DNA of 5,330 bases. Origin: Desulfobacula sp. (GTDB lineage: Bacteria > Desulfobacterota > Desulfobacteria > Desulfobacterales > Desulfobacteraceae). The notes under the pieces were generated by a model, which saw only the letters and a list, made by a program, of their open reading frames with translations, was not told the origin of the DNA and made no database searches. Both the position numbers and the translations under genes were made by a program. The DNA lies in assembly GCA_027858355.1 (NCBI GenBank), contig JAQICW010000532.1:1-5330 (forward strand), given 5' to 3'. This document shows, in pieces, positions 1 to 5,330 of the stretch; the stretch's first letter is position 1; every line of letters starts with the position of its first letter.

Positions 1-41
1 TCTTAAAATAGGATGAATTTTTATATTAAATAAACTTAAAC

Positions 42-47
42 AAGGAG
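42..47 (+). promoter_or_regulatory. Shine-Dalgarno of rpsT
   Basis: AAGGAG lies 10 nt before a TTG codon and fixes that TTG as the start of the S20 gene; no ATG or GTG is in frame nearby. A TATATT at 22-27 could be a -10 box, but its -35 would fall at or beyond the left edge, so no promoter is called. Confidence 0.85.
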
Positions 48-57
48 TAAGACCAAG

Positions 58-312
58 TTGGCTAACCATAAATCTGCAAAGAAACGGGCAAAACAGAGTC
101 AGGTAAGACGGCTTAGAAACAGATCTGTAAAAACCTCTCTTAAAAATTTGGAAAAAACCCTTCACGCTGCAAAAGAGGCTGGTAGTGATAATAAAGATGA
201 ACTCATGAGAAAAACTCAATCTGCCATTCATAAAGCCGCTAAAAAAGGTGTTCTCCATAAAAAGACTGCTTCCAGAAAAATTTCAAGAATGTTCAAATCT
301 ATGAATGCCTAG
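58..312 (+). CDS. rpsT: 30S ribosomal protein S20 (bS20)
   Basis: Ribosomal protein S20 is a small, basic, all-helical protein that binds 16S rRNA and helps assemble and stabilise the 30S body. The 84-residue product is close to the usual family length (E. coli about 87). It opens with the family signature MANHKSAKKRAKQS, has Arg/Lys-rich helices through residues 8-32, and ends with the conserved GVLHKKTASRKISRM stretch at about 64-78. Translation starts at TTG, supported by an AAGGAG 10 nt upstream; the Ala-Asn-His that follows is the normal S20 N-terminus. E. coli rpsT also starts with UUG, and there the weak codon is tied to autogenous control by S20; similar control here is inference. The gene stands alone on this strand, converges on lptE, and is followed at once by a hairpin with a T-tract. 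Its promoter is not visible in the 57 nt available. Confidence 0.97.
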   Translation: MANHKSAKKRAKQSQVRRLRNRSVKTSLKNLEKTLHAAKEAGSDNKDELMRKTQSAIHKAAKKGVLHKKTASRKISRMFKSMNA

Positions 313-330
313 CCTTACAGGCTTTTGTTT
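311..330 (+). terminator. Intrinsic terminator of rpsT
   Basis: AGCCT (311-315), a TAC loop and AGGCT (319-323) form a short perfect stem, followed by TTTGTTT (324-330). The hairpin begins inside the rpsT stop codon. The stem is only 5 bp, so it may be modest on its own; the larger inverted repeat at 341-379 could back it up. Confidence 0.6.
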
Positions 331-340
331 CAAACAATTT

Positions 341-379
341 AAGACAGGATTTATATTGATAAAATGTAAATCCTGTCTT
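341..379. terminator. 13-bp perfect inverted repeat between convergent rpsT and lptE
   Basis: AAGACAGGATTTA (341-353) and TAAATCCTGTCTT (367-379) are perfect reverse complements around a 13-nt loop. The position, between the 3' ends of two converging genes, suggests a transcript-end structure serving lptE (- strand) and possibly rpsT. Neither side has a clean T-run: on the - strand the stem is followed by AAATTGTTTG, on the + strand by CATCATTTTC. It may therefore be a weak bidirectional terminator or a 3'-end stabilising hairpin rather than a textbook terminator. Confidence 0.55.
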
Positions 380-392
380 CATCATTTTCATA

Positions 393-902
393 CTAAAAAT
401 TAGTAATCAGTTTACTGATTAATTTTTCAGCACTTCGAATGGCTATTTTATCCACAGCTGCTTTTTTGTTGCCTTCATCCGTTAGATTATCCTGTGATAC
501 TGTGTAGTCTTCATATGATGTAAAATCTGATGCAGACCAGACCACTTCACCTTCCCTGTTTATCAGTTTCAAATCCATTGTAGCAAAAATTCTTCTTTCC
601 AATACAGATTCTGTGGTTGAACGGGACAAGGTGGCAAATGTAATTTTCTTTATGGTTCCTTCAAGAAAAGCAGATGCACGGGATTCCTCTACAACTTTGG
701 TATCCGTCTTTTGAATGATCTCCTGAATTAATGCATTGGTAAATGCGATTCCAGCTCCTGTTTCAGAACTTTTATTTTTCAAAGCCCTTACAGCAACACT
801 GCTCACATCTTTATTAATATATCCGCCGCCTTCAAACTGATACCCACAGGAAGCAAAAAATACAACCAGACAAGTATATAAAATCCATTTTAAATTTTTC
901 AT
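393..902 (-). CDS. lptE: LPS-assembly lipoprotein LptE
   Basis: LptE is the outer-membrane lipoprotein that plugs the LptD barrel and helps deliver lipopolysaccharide to the cell surface. From the ATG at 902 the product is 169 residues. It has a Lys-containing N-terminus, a hydrophobic stretch at about 6-17 and a lipobox FASC with the lipidated Cys at 19. Gly at +2 carries no Asp inner-membrane retention signal. The mature protein begins CGYQF, as in many LptE proteins, and contains family-like segments: SSVAVRALKNKS, FTNALIQEI and a LEGTI strand. The ATG lies 1 nt after the leuS stop (TAATATG), which favours translational coupling. A TTG at 914 would add MWFN and overlap leuS by 11 nt, but it has no Shine-Dalgarno, so I prefer the ATG. 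The leuS-lptE pairing is conserved in Proteobacteria and supports the call, since LptE sequences diverge strongly. Phe at -3 of the lipobox is less common than Leu. Confidence 0.85.
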   Translation of the reverse strand: MKNLKWILYTCLVVFFASCGYQFEGGGYINKDVSSVAVRALKNKSSETGAGIAFTNALIQEIIQKTDTKVVEESRASAFLEGTIKKITFATLSRSTTESVLERRIFATMDLKLINREGEVVWSASDFTSYEDYTVSQDNLTDEGNKKAAVDKIAIRSAEKLISKLITNF

Positions 903-903
903 A

Positions 904-3507
904 TTAAACCACAATATTTATAAGTGTTTGTTTTTTTCTAATAACGATAATTTTTTTGGGTTCTTTATCTCCCATGTGCTTTTTAATCTTTTCATCTGCC
1001 AGGGCTGTTTCTTTGATCACAGCCTCCCCAACACCTGCATCAATTGTAAATTTTGAACGCAGCTTACCATTTACCTGAACAACAACAATAATCTCATCTG
1101 TTTTAAGGGAATCTTTTCTGTATTCAGGCCAGGATTGTTCAAGAATTGAGCCGGTCTTACCAAATTTTTCAAACAATTCTTCACAAAAATGCGGAAGAAT
1201 GGGAGACAGCAATAAAAGAATATTTTCAAGGCTGAACAGGATCACTTTTTTCATTTCAGCATCTGCAGAATCAAGGTCAATCGCATACAAGACATTAACA
1301 AGCTCCATTACTGCTGAAATGGCCGTATTAAAATGAAAGCTTTTATCAATATCATCCGTAACCTTTTGTATGGTCTGGTTTGCTTTGATATAAAGTGCTT
1401 TTGCCTGTTCTGACGATAGATCCGAAGCCGCACCAGTAAAGGGCTTAAAATCATCTATTTTTTCCAGGCATTCCAGGGCAAGCCGCCATACCCTGTTGAC
1501 AAATCTATTACTGCCTTCAACCCCGTCTTCACTCCATTCAAGGTCCCTTTCAGGCGGAGCTGCAAATAAGCAGAACAACCGGGTCACATCAGCTCCGTAT
1601 TTTTCAAGCAGCTCATTGGGATCAACCACATTTTTCTTGGATTTAGACATTTTAATGACCCGACCCACTGCCACATCTTTGTCGCATTTTGTGCATACAA
1701 GGCTGCCTTTATCGTCTTTCAACGCTTCTTCGGGAAAAAGATATCCATGATCAGGACAGGTCATGGTTTCCTTGCAGACCATGCCCTGGGTCAAAAGCCG
1801 TGTAAACGGTTCTTTAAAATCAATCATTCCAAGGGTATGCAACACCCGCATAAAATACCGGGAATATAATAAGTGAAGGACTGCATGCTCTACCCCTCCG
1901 ATGTATTGATCCACAGGAGCCCAGTATTTTACTGCTTTTGGATCAAAGATACCCTCATCATATCTGGGAGAGCAATACCTTAAATAATACCAGGAGGATT
2001 CCACAAAGGTATCCATGGTATCAGTGTCTCTTTTTGCATCCTGTCTGTTGCATTCAGGACAGGTGGCTTTTGCAAAACTATCAAGGTATGGCAAGGGAGA
2101 CCCCCCTTTTTCAAGGAGATTTGCATCTTCAGGAAGCCTTATGGGAAGATCTGATTCAGGAACAGGAACCACCCCGCAATCAGGACAGTGAATAACAGGG
2201 ATCGGCGCGCCCCAGTATCGTTGCCTTGAAATTCCCCAGTCTCTTAATCTGTATGAAACCGCCTTTTTACCCCTGCCCTTTTTTTCCAGCCAGTCAGTGA
2301 TCGCATCCATGGCCTTTGTACTGTCCAGCCCGTTAAATTCACCTGAATTTACAAGGAGACCCTCACCTTTGTAAGCCTGGTCCATGGTATTGCCATCAAA
2401 TAGTTCTCCTTTTGGCTGGACCACAACCCTGATTTCAAGCCCATATTTCCTAGCAAAATCAAAATCTCTTTGATCCCCTGCCGGAACAGACATGATAGCA
2501 CCTGTTCCATATCCCATTAAAACAAAATTGGCCGTATAAACCGGGATCTTCTCTCCCGTTGCAGGATTAATACAAAAGGCCCCGGTAAATACCCCTTCTT
2601 TTTCATATTTTTCCAGCCCTTCAGCAGATCTTTCCTGGCTTGATACCTTTTGAACAAAAGCTGTCACTTCATCTTGTTTTTCTGTCCCCTTTGAAAGGCT
2701 TTCAACCAGGGGATGCTCCGGGGCAAGACACATGAAGGTTGCACCAAAAACAGTATCCGGCCTTGTGGTAAAAACTTCAATATCATTTTCCTGGCCATGG
2801 ATTTTAAATTTTAATTCAGATCCAACACTTCGACCGATCCAATTTTTCTGCATGACCGTTACCTTATCGGGCCATCCAGGCAGTTTATCACAGTGAACAA
2901 GCAGATCCTGGGCATAATCTGTAATTTTAAAATACCATTGCCACAATTTCTTTTGCTGAACCGTCTGGGAGCATCTCCAACATTTGTCTTGTTCAACCTG
3001 TTCATTGGCAAGAACTGTCTGACATTTCTCACACCAGTTCACATAGGATTCTTTTCGATAGGCCATTTTCTTTTCCAGCATTTTAAGAAAAAGCCATTGC
3101 TCCCATTTATAATATTTCGGATGACAGGTGGCGAGCTCACGATCCCAGTCATATGAAAAACCCATCTTTTTAAGCTGTTCTCTCATGGAGCTGATATTTT
3201 CATAGGTCCAGGCTGCAGGATGGGTATTATTATCAATGGCTGCATTTTCAGCAGGCATGCCAAATGCATCCCACCCCATGGGATGAAGGACATTAAACCC
3301 TTTCATCCGTTTGTACCTGACCACCACATCGCCAATGGTATAATTGCGCACATGACCTATATGTATTTTACCGGAAGGGTAAGGGAACATCTCCAATAAA
3401 TAATATTTTGCTTTTAAAGGGTCCTCTATAACTTTGAAAAGTTGATTTTCTTTCCAGTATGTCTGCCATTTAGGTTCTACCAGTTCTGGATGATACCGCT
3501 CCTCCAT
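904..3507 (-). CDS. leuS: Leucyl-tRNA synthetase (class I, bacterial type)
   Basis: LeuRS activates leucine with ATP and charges tRNA-Leu in the cytoplasm. The 867 residues match the family's full length (E. coli about 860). Landmarks in order: HIGH at 49-52 in the Rossmann catalytic core; GWDAFGMPAENAA at about 78-90; a zinc module with C159, C162, C176 and C179; WIGRS at 223-227; the CP1 editing domain with TTRPDT at 247-252 and GTGAIMSVPAGDQRD at about 334-348; the second half of the catalytic domain with DWGISRQRYWG at about 423-433; Cys pairs C441/C444 and C483/C486; a Cys-rich insert with C584, H587, C605 and C608; KMSKS at 619-623; then the helical anticodon-binding domain and a C-terminal domain with VVVQVNGKLR at about 808-817. 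The ATG at 3507 has AAGGAG 8 nt upstream and gives the usual N-terminal MEERYHPELVEPKWQ. Gly344 replaces the His usual in the editing-motif PxHDxRD stretch. lptE follows after 1 nt. Confidence 0.98.
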   Translation of the reverse strand: MEERYHPELVEPKWQTYWKENQLFKVIEDPLKAKYYLLEMFPYPSGKIHIGHVRNYTIGDVVVRYKRMKGFNVLHPMGWDAFGMPAENAAIDNNTHPAAWTYENISSMREQLKKMGFSYDWDRELATCHPKYYKWEQWLFLKMLEKKMAYRKESYVNWCEKCQTVLANEQVEQDKCWRCSQTVQQKKLWQWYFKITDYAQDLLVHCDKLPGWPDKVTVMQKNWIGRSVGSELKFKIHGQENDIEVFTTRPDTVFGATFMCLAPEHPLVESLSKGTEKQDEVTAFVQKVSSQERSAEGLEKYEKEGVFTGAFCINPATGEKIPVYTANFVLMGYGTGAIMSVPAGDQRDFDFARKYGLEIRVVVQPKGELFDGNTMDQAYKGEGLLVNSGEFNGLDSTKAMDAITDWLEKKGRGKKAVSYRLRDWGISRQRYWGAPIPVIHCPDCGVVPVPESDLPIRLPEDANLLEKGGSPLPYLDSFAKATCPECNRQDAKRDTDTMDTFVESSWYYLRYCSPRYDEGIFDPKAVKYWAPVDQYIGGVEHAVLHLLYSRYFMRVLHTLGMIDFKEPFTRLLTQGMVCKETMTCPDHGYLFPEEALKDDKGSLVCTKCDKDVAVGRVIKMSKSKKNVVDPNELLEKYGADVTRLFCLFAAPPERDLEWSEDGVEGSNRFVNRVWRLALECLEKIDDFKPFTGAASDLSSEQAKALYIKANQTIQKVTDDIDKSFHFNTAISAVMELVNVLYAIDLDSADAEMKKVILFSLENILLLLSPILPHFCEELFEKFGKTGSILEQSWPEYRKDSLKTDEIIVVVQVNGKLRSKFTIDAGVGEAVIKETALADEKIKKHMGDKEPKKIIVIRKKQTLINIVV

Positions 3508-3515
3508 TGCACTTA

Positions 3516-3521
3516 CTCCTT
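3516..3521 (-). promoter_or_regulatory. Shine-Dalgarno of leuS
   Basis: On the - strand AAGGAG lies 8 nt before the ATG at 3507. The surrounding 12-mer ACAAGGAGTAAG is identical to the one before rpsT (40-51). This ribosome site fixes the start of LeuRS. Confidence 0.85.
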
Positions 3522-3566
3522 GTGAAAGCTACCTCTATATTGAATTACAATTTCTTTATTTGAATT

Positions 3567-3593
3567 TTTATAGATGCCACAATCAAACGCAAA
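3567..3593 (-). promoter_or_regulatory. Possible leuS-lptE promoter
   Basis: On the - strand TATAAA (3572-3567) is a plausible -10 box, with TTTGCG (3593-3588) 15 nt upstream as a weak -35. Both spacing and -35 are poor, and the AT-rich surroundings offer other choices, such as TATAGA nearer the gene. A promoter must lie somewhere in this divergent region unless leuS is served from outside it, but this exact placement is tentative. Confidence 0.3.
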
Positions 3594-3618
3594 TAGCAAG
3601 AAAATCAAGCGATAAATA

Positions 3619-3647
3619 TTGACTCAAAGCAGTTTTAATGTTATACG
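3619..3647 (+). promoter_or_regulatory. Strong sigma70-type promoter of the rpsF operon
   Basis: TTGACT (3619-3624) is separated by exactly 17 nt from TATACG (3642-3647). TG at 3639-3640, one base before the -10, makes it an extended -10 promoter. Transcription should start near 3653-3656, giving a leader of roughly 90 nt before the rpsF ATG. This is the best promoter match in the window and faces the ribosomal protein operon, as expected for a highly expressed unit. Confidence 0.8.
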
Positions 3648-3661
3648 AAAGAGTTTTTATG

Positions 3662-3691
3662 CAATACCTGATAGGCAGGTATTGTTTTTTT
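3662..3691 (+). terminator. Terminator-like hairpin in the rpsF leader (possible attenuator)
   Basis: CAATACCTG (3662-3670) and CAGGTATTG (3676-3684) form a perfect 9-bp stem with a 5-nt ATAGG loop, followed directly by seven Ts (3685-3691). By sequence this is a textbook intrinsic terminator. It lies between the operon promoter and rpsF, only about 8 nt after the predicted transcription start. The nearest upstream + strand gene (rpsT) ends more than 3 kb away, so it is not the end of another recognised gene. It may attenuate the operon, yield a tiny RNA, or stop antisense transcription. Confidence 0.75.
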
Positions 3692-3698
3692 GTATTCA

Positions 3699-3740
3699 TC
3701 CTTGCTCTGGCAAAACGTCAGGGCTTTATATCCGTAAGGA
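3699..3740 (+). promoter_or_regulatory. Candidate S6:S18-binding leader motif covering the rpsF Shine-Dalgarno
   Basis: The RNA can fold into two stacked stems. P1 pairs TCCTT (3699-3703) with AAGGA (3736-3740), hiding most of the AAGGAG Shine-Dalgarno (3736-3741). P2 pairs GCTCTGGC (3704-3711) with GTCAGGGC (3717-3724), 8 bp with two G-U pairs and an AAAAC loop. Between P2 and P1, only on the 3' side, is an 11-nt bulge (3725-3735) containing CCG at 3732-3734. A described bacterial motif in rpsF leaders has this design: two stems and a conserved CCG in a 3' bulge, bound by the S6:S18 dimer because it resembles its 16S rRNA site. Here it would shut off rpsF-rpsR translation when S6:S18 is in excess. 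The fold is my hand pairing; the identity is inferred from architecture and position. Confidence 0.68.
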
Positions 3741-3746
3741 GAAAAA

Positions 3747-4193
3747 ATGAGGAAGTATGAAACTGTTTTTATTTCTGACCCTGATCTTCAGGACCAAACT
3801 CGTACCGACCTGTTTGAAAAAGTCAGGAATATTATTGCCAAAGAAGGCGGCATTATTACAAATTTTGATGACTGGGGCAACAAAAAGCTTGCCTATGAAA
3901 TCAAGAAAAAATTACGGGGTCATTATGTATGTGTCACTTATGGTGGCACGGGCGGGCTTATAAAAGAGCTTGAAAGAAATTTCCGCCTTACTGATGATGT
4001 GCTCAAATTCATGACAATCCTTCTCTCTGATAATGTAACGGCCGAACAACTTGAAAAAGAAGTCCAGGAAGCCCTAGACCAATCCAAACAGGCAGACAAT
4101 GCAGACAAAGAATCTGTTGAAGATGAAACGCCTGGGGAAGAGGCTTCTTCTGAAGATGAAAAAGTTGAAGAAACCGAAGACAAAACAGAATAA
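3747..4193 (+). CDS. rpsF: 30S ribosomal protein S6 (bS6) with long acidic tail
   Basis: S6 binds the 30S platform as a dimer with S18. The first ~95 residues are the ferredoxin-like S6 fold: MRKYETVFISDPDL at 1-14, DWGNKKLAYEIKKK at 42-55, GHYVCVTY at 58-65 and IKELERNFRLTDDVLKF at 72-88. Residues 97-148 form a low-complexity acidic extension: of the last 48 residues 20 are Asp/Glu and 5 are Lys, making the protein longer than many S6 homologues. Acidic S6 tails are known elsewhere; E. coli S6 even receives extra glutamates from RimK. The ATG has AAGGAG only 5 nt upstream, and that site can be buried in the leader fold at 3699-3740. rpsR follows after 22 nt, matching the stoichiometric need for S6 and S18. 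Confidence 0.97.
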   Translation: MRKYETVFISDPDLQDQTRTDLFEKVRNIIAKEGGIITNFDDWGNKKLAYEIKKKLRGHYVCVTYGGTGGLIKELERNFRLTDDVLKFMTILLSDNVTAEQLEKEVQEALDQSKQADNADKESVEDETPGEEASSEDEKVEETEDKTE

Positions 4194-4215
4194 TTAAGAT
4201 TGGAGGATAATAACA

Positions 4216-4482
4216 ATGTATGATAATAATAGATCACAACAAGGCGGCGGTAAAAATAAATTTTATCAACGTCGGAAAATATGCAGATTCTGTGTGGATA
4301 AGGATCTTTTTATAGACTATAAAACCCCCAAAGCACTCAGACAATTCATTACAGAACGGGGGAAAATAATTCCCAGAAGAATCACGGGAACCTGTGCTAA
4401 ACATCAGCGCCAGCTTACCGTTGCCATCAAGCAATCTCGCCAGATCGCGCTGTTGCCTTTTGTTGGCAGACCCATGTATTAA
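4216..4482 (+). CDS. rpsR: 30S ribosomal protein S18 (bS18)
   Basis: S18 forms a heterodimer with S6 on the 30S platform near the mRNA exit path. The 88-residue protein has a Gly/Asn/Gln-rich basic N-terminus (about 1-20), then KICRFC (21-26), IDYK (33-36), [20 protein letters not shown] (41-60), AKHQRQL (61-67) and the C-terminal SRQIALLPF (74-82). C23, C26, C60 and H63 form a plausible zinc site, so this is the Cys-retaining (C+) form of S18. TGGAGG at 4201-4206 lies 9 nt before the ATG. The gene sits 22 nt after rpsF and 25 nt before the next gene, within one operon probably controlled from the rpsF leader. Confidence 0.97.
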   Translation: MYDNNRSQQGGGKNKFYQRRKICRFCVDKDLFIDYKTPKALRQFITERGKIIPRRITGTCAKHQRQLTVAIKQSRQIALLPFVGRPMY

Positions 4483-4494
4483 AATTTAGTTTTC

Positions 4495-4499
4495 AGGAG
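4495..4499 (+). promoter_or_regulatory. Shine-Dalgarno of the DUF2232-type gene
   Basis: AGGAG lies 8 nt before a GTG codon at 4508 and decides the start of the third operon gene. The first in-frame ATG is 22 codons further in, inside the first membrane segment, which makes it a poor start. Confidence 0.75.
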
Positions 4500-4507
4500 C
4501 AAGACAG

Positions 4508-5330
4508 GTGAGTGGCACACTAATACAACCAACCATAATTAAAAATATACTGATCGGTACCCTCTTATGTATAATGATCATTGCCGTCATATATATCATG
4601 CCGTTGATCGGTGTTTTTGCCTGGATGGTCCTTCCTTTACCTGTTTTATTTTACAGGCTTAAGACAGGAAGAAACAGCAGCGGCATTATCATTGTGGCCA
4701 GTCTGGCAATGTTGGTTGTATTTACACAGAGCTTTGCATTTAATACGCTTTACTTTGGTTCCTTATTGATGACAGGTTTTTTCCTTGGAGAATTTATAGA
4801 AAAACACTTGAGTATTGAAAAAATTATGCTCTACACCTGCTTTGCAGTTCTTGGAACCTGTACAGCGGTTTTGTTCGTTTATTCTTTCACTTATAGCCAG
4901 GGAATTGAACACTTGATTTCAAATTATATTTCCAGATATCATGCATTGTCATCCCAGCTTTTTTCCGAATCTGCACAATTGTATCCGGAAATGAAGGTTG
5001 ACCGGCAAATGCTTGAAAAAGCAAGTTCATTATTTGTTCTTAATTTTCCGGGAATATTTATCAATTCATATCTAACCATGATATGGCTCAACATTATATT
5101 GATAAAAAAAGTGTTATCAAAAAAAGGCATTGCCGTTAAAAGTATTGAAAATTTAAATCAATGGAAAGCACCAGATTATCTGGTATTTGGTGTGATTGCA
5201 TTATCTGTTTTGATATTTTTACCAATATACACAATAAAAATAATTGCAGTAAATTGTTTGATTATTTTAATGTTTGTATATTTTTTTCAGGGAATTGCAG
5301 TGGTATCATTTTTTTTTCAAAAGAAAAGCT
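4508..5330 (+). CDS. DUF2232/YybS-like multi-pass membrane protein, 3' end outside window
   Basis: An open frame from GTG (4508) runs 274 codons without a stop to the window edge, so the gene is truncated only by the window. The product is strongly hydrophobic: likely membrane segments at about 13-31, 33-50, 60-78, 80-97, 108-127, 178-200, 224-241 and 245-270, with a more polar stretch at about 130-175 (ISRYHALSSQLF... PEMKVDRQMLEKA). The FPGIFINSYLTMIWLN segment (180-195) and LNQWKAPDYLVFG (216-228) resemble DUF2232 (YybS-family) proteins, often encoded between rpsR and rplI in deltaproteobacteria and near rplI in Firmicutes. I recognise it from this pattern and position, not from a search. 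No catalytic motif is evident and the function is unknown; a transport or membrane-organising role would be guesswork. It lies 25 nt after rpsR with its own AGGAG, so it is probably co-transcribed; rplI (L9) is the expected next gene. Confidence 0.85.
   Translation, partial: MSGTLIQPTIIKNILIGTLLCIMIIAVIYIMPLIGVFAWMVLPLPVLFYRLKTGRNSSGIIIVASLAMLVVFTQSFAFNTLYFGSLLMTGFFLGEFIEKHLSIEKIMLYTCFAVLGTCTAVLFVYSFTYSQGIEHLISNYISRYHALSSQLFSESAQLYPEMKVDRQMLEKASSLFVLNFPGIFINSYLTMIWLNIILIKKVLSKKGIAVKSIENLNQWKAPDYLVFGVIALSVLIFLPIYTIKIIAVNCLIILMFVYFFQGIAVVSFFFQKKS

Noticed and set aside
325..337. Palindrome TTGTTT-C-AAACAA
   Set aside because: The loop is a single base, so it cannot form a useful hairpin, and the AT-rich spacer makes it likely by chance.
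903..914. TTG start at 914 for lptE
   Set aside because: No Shine-Dalgarno precedes it and it overlaps leuS; the ATG at 902, 1 nt after the leuS stop, gives a normal lipoprotein signal peptide.
1496..3156. Several 84-87 codon + strand frames inside leuS
   Set aside because: leuS is complete and well conserved on the other strand; these frames lack ribosome sites and look like chance antisense frames.
3508..3600. T-box riboswitch before leuS
   Set aside because: The - strand leader lacks the T-box core (AGGGTGG-like) sequence and an antiterminator/terminator pair, and is too short for a usual T-box.
3726..3731. TTATAT as a -10 box close to rpsF
   Set aside because: There is no -35 at the right distance, and the resulting start would fall on the Shine-Dalgarno.
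3757..3963. 68-codon frame overlapping rpsF in another + frame
   Set aside because: Out-of-frame shadow of the conserved S6 sequence, with no independent ribosome site.
3938..4237. 99-codon - strand frame opposite the end of rpsF
   Set aside because: It is the antisense of the repetitive Glu/Asp-rich S6 tail, giving a Ser/Thr-rich string with no ribosome site or recognisable fold.

Overview
The window looks like a core-genome segment of an AT-rich, LPS-bearing Gram-negative bacterium. Protein character and gene order (rpsF-rpsR-DUF2232-type membrane protein; leuS-lptE) best fit a deltaproteobacterium/Desulfobacterota, perhaps near Desulfobacter or Desulfobacula. That placement is inference from remembered protein style, not from a search. 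There are no mobile elements, tRNA or rRNA genes, CRISPR arrays or obvious signs of transfer.

Layout: (1) rpsT (ribosomal protein S20) at 58-312 on the + strand, with a UUG start and a short hairpin/T-tract terminator overlapping its stop. (2) A convergent junction at 313-392 with a perfect 13-bp inverted repeat. (3) leuS (leucyl-tRNA synthetase, 3507-904) followed by lptE (LPS-assembly outer-membrane lipoprotein, 902-393) on the - strand. One nucleotide separates them, so they are probably translationally coupled. (4) A 239-bp divergent intergenic region at 3508-3746 with a very good extended -10 sigma70-type promoter, a terminator-like hairpin with seven Ts, and a foldable element matching the known S6:S18 autoregulatory mRNA motif. 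(5) An operon on the + strand: rpsF (S6, with a long acidic tail), rpsR (S18) and a GTG-started polytopic membrane protein of the DUF2232/YybS type that runs off the right edge.

The genes serve translation (S20, S6, S18, LeuRS) and outer-membrane LPS export (LptE). I see no undescribed multi-gene system. The most interesting part is the rpsF leader: a terminator hairpin starts about 8 nt after the predicted transcription start, and downstream of it a two-stem RNA carries a bulged CCG and hides the rpsF Shine-Dalgarno. This suggests expression is controlled at two levels. Smaller points are an unusual Gly in the LeuRS editing motif, extra Cys clusters in LeuRS including one just before KMSKS, and the poorly characterised membrane protein in the ribosomal operon.
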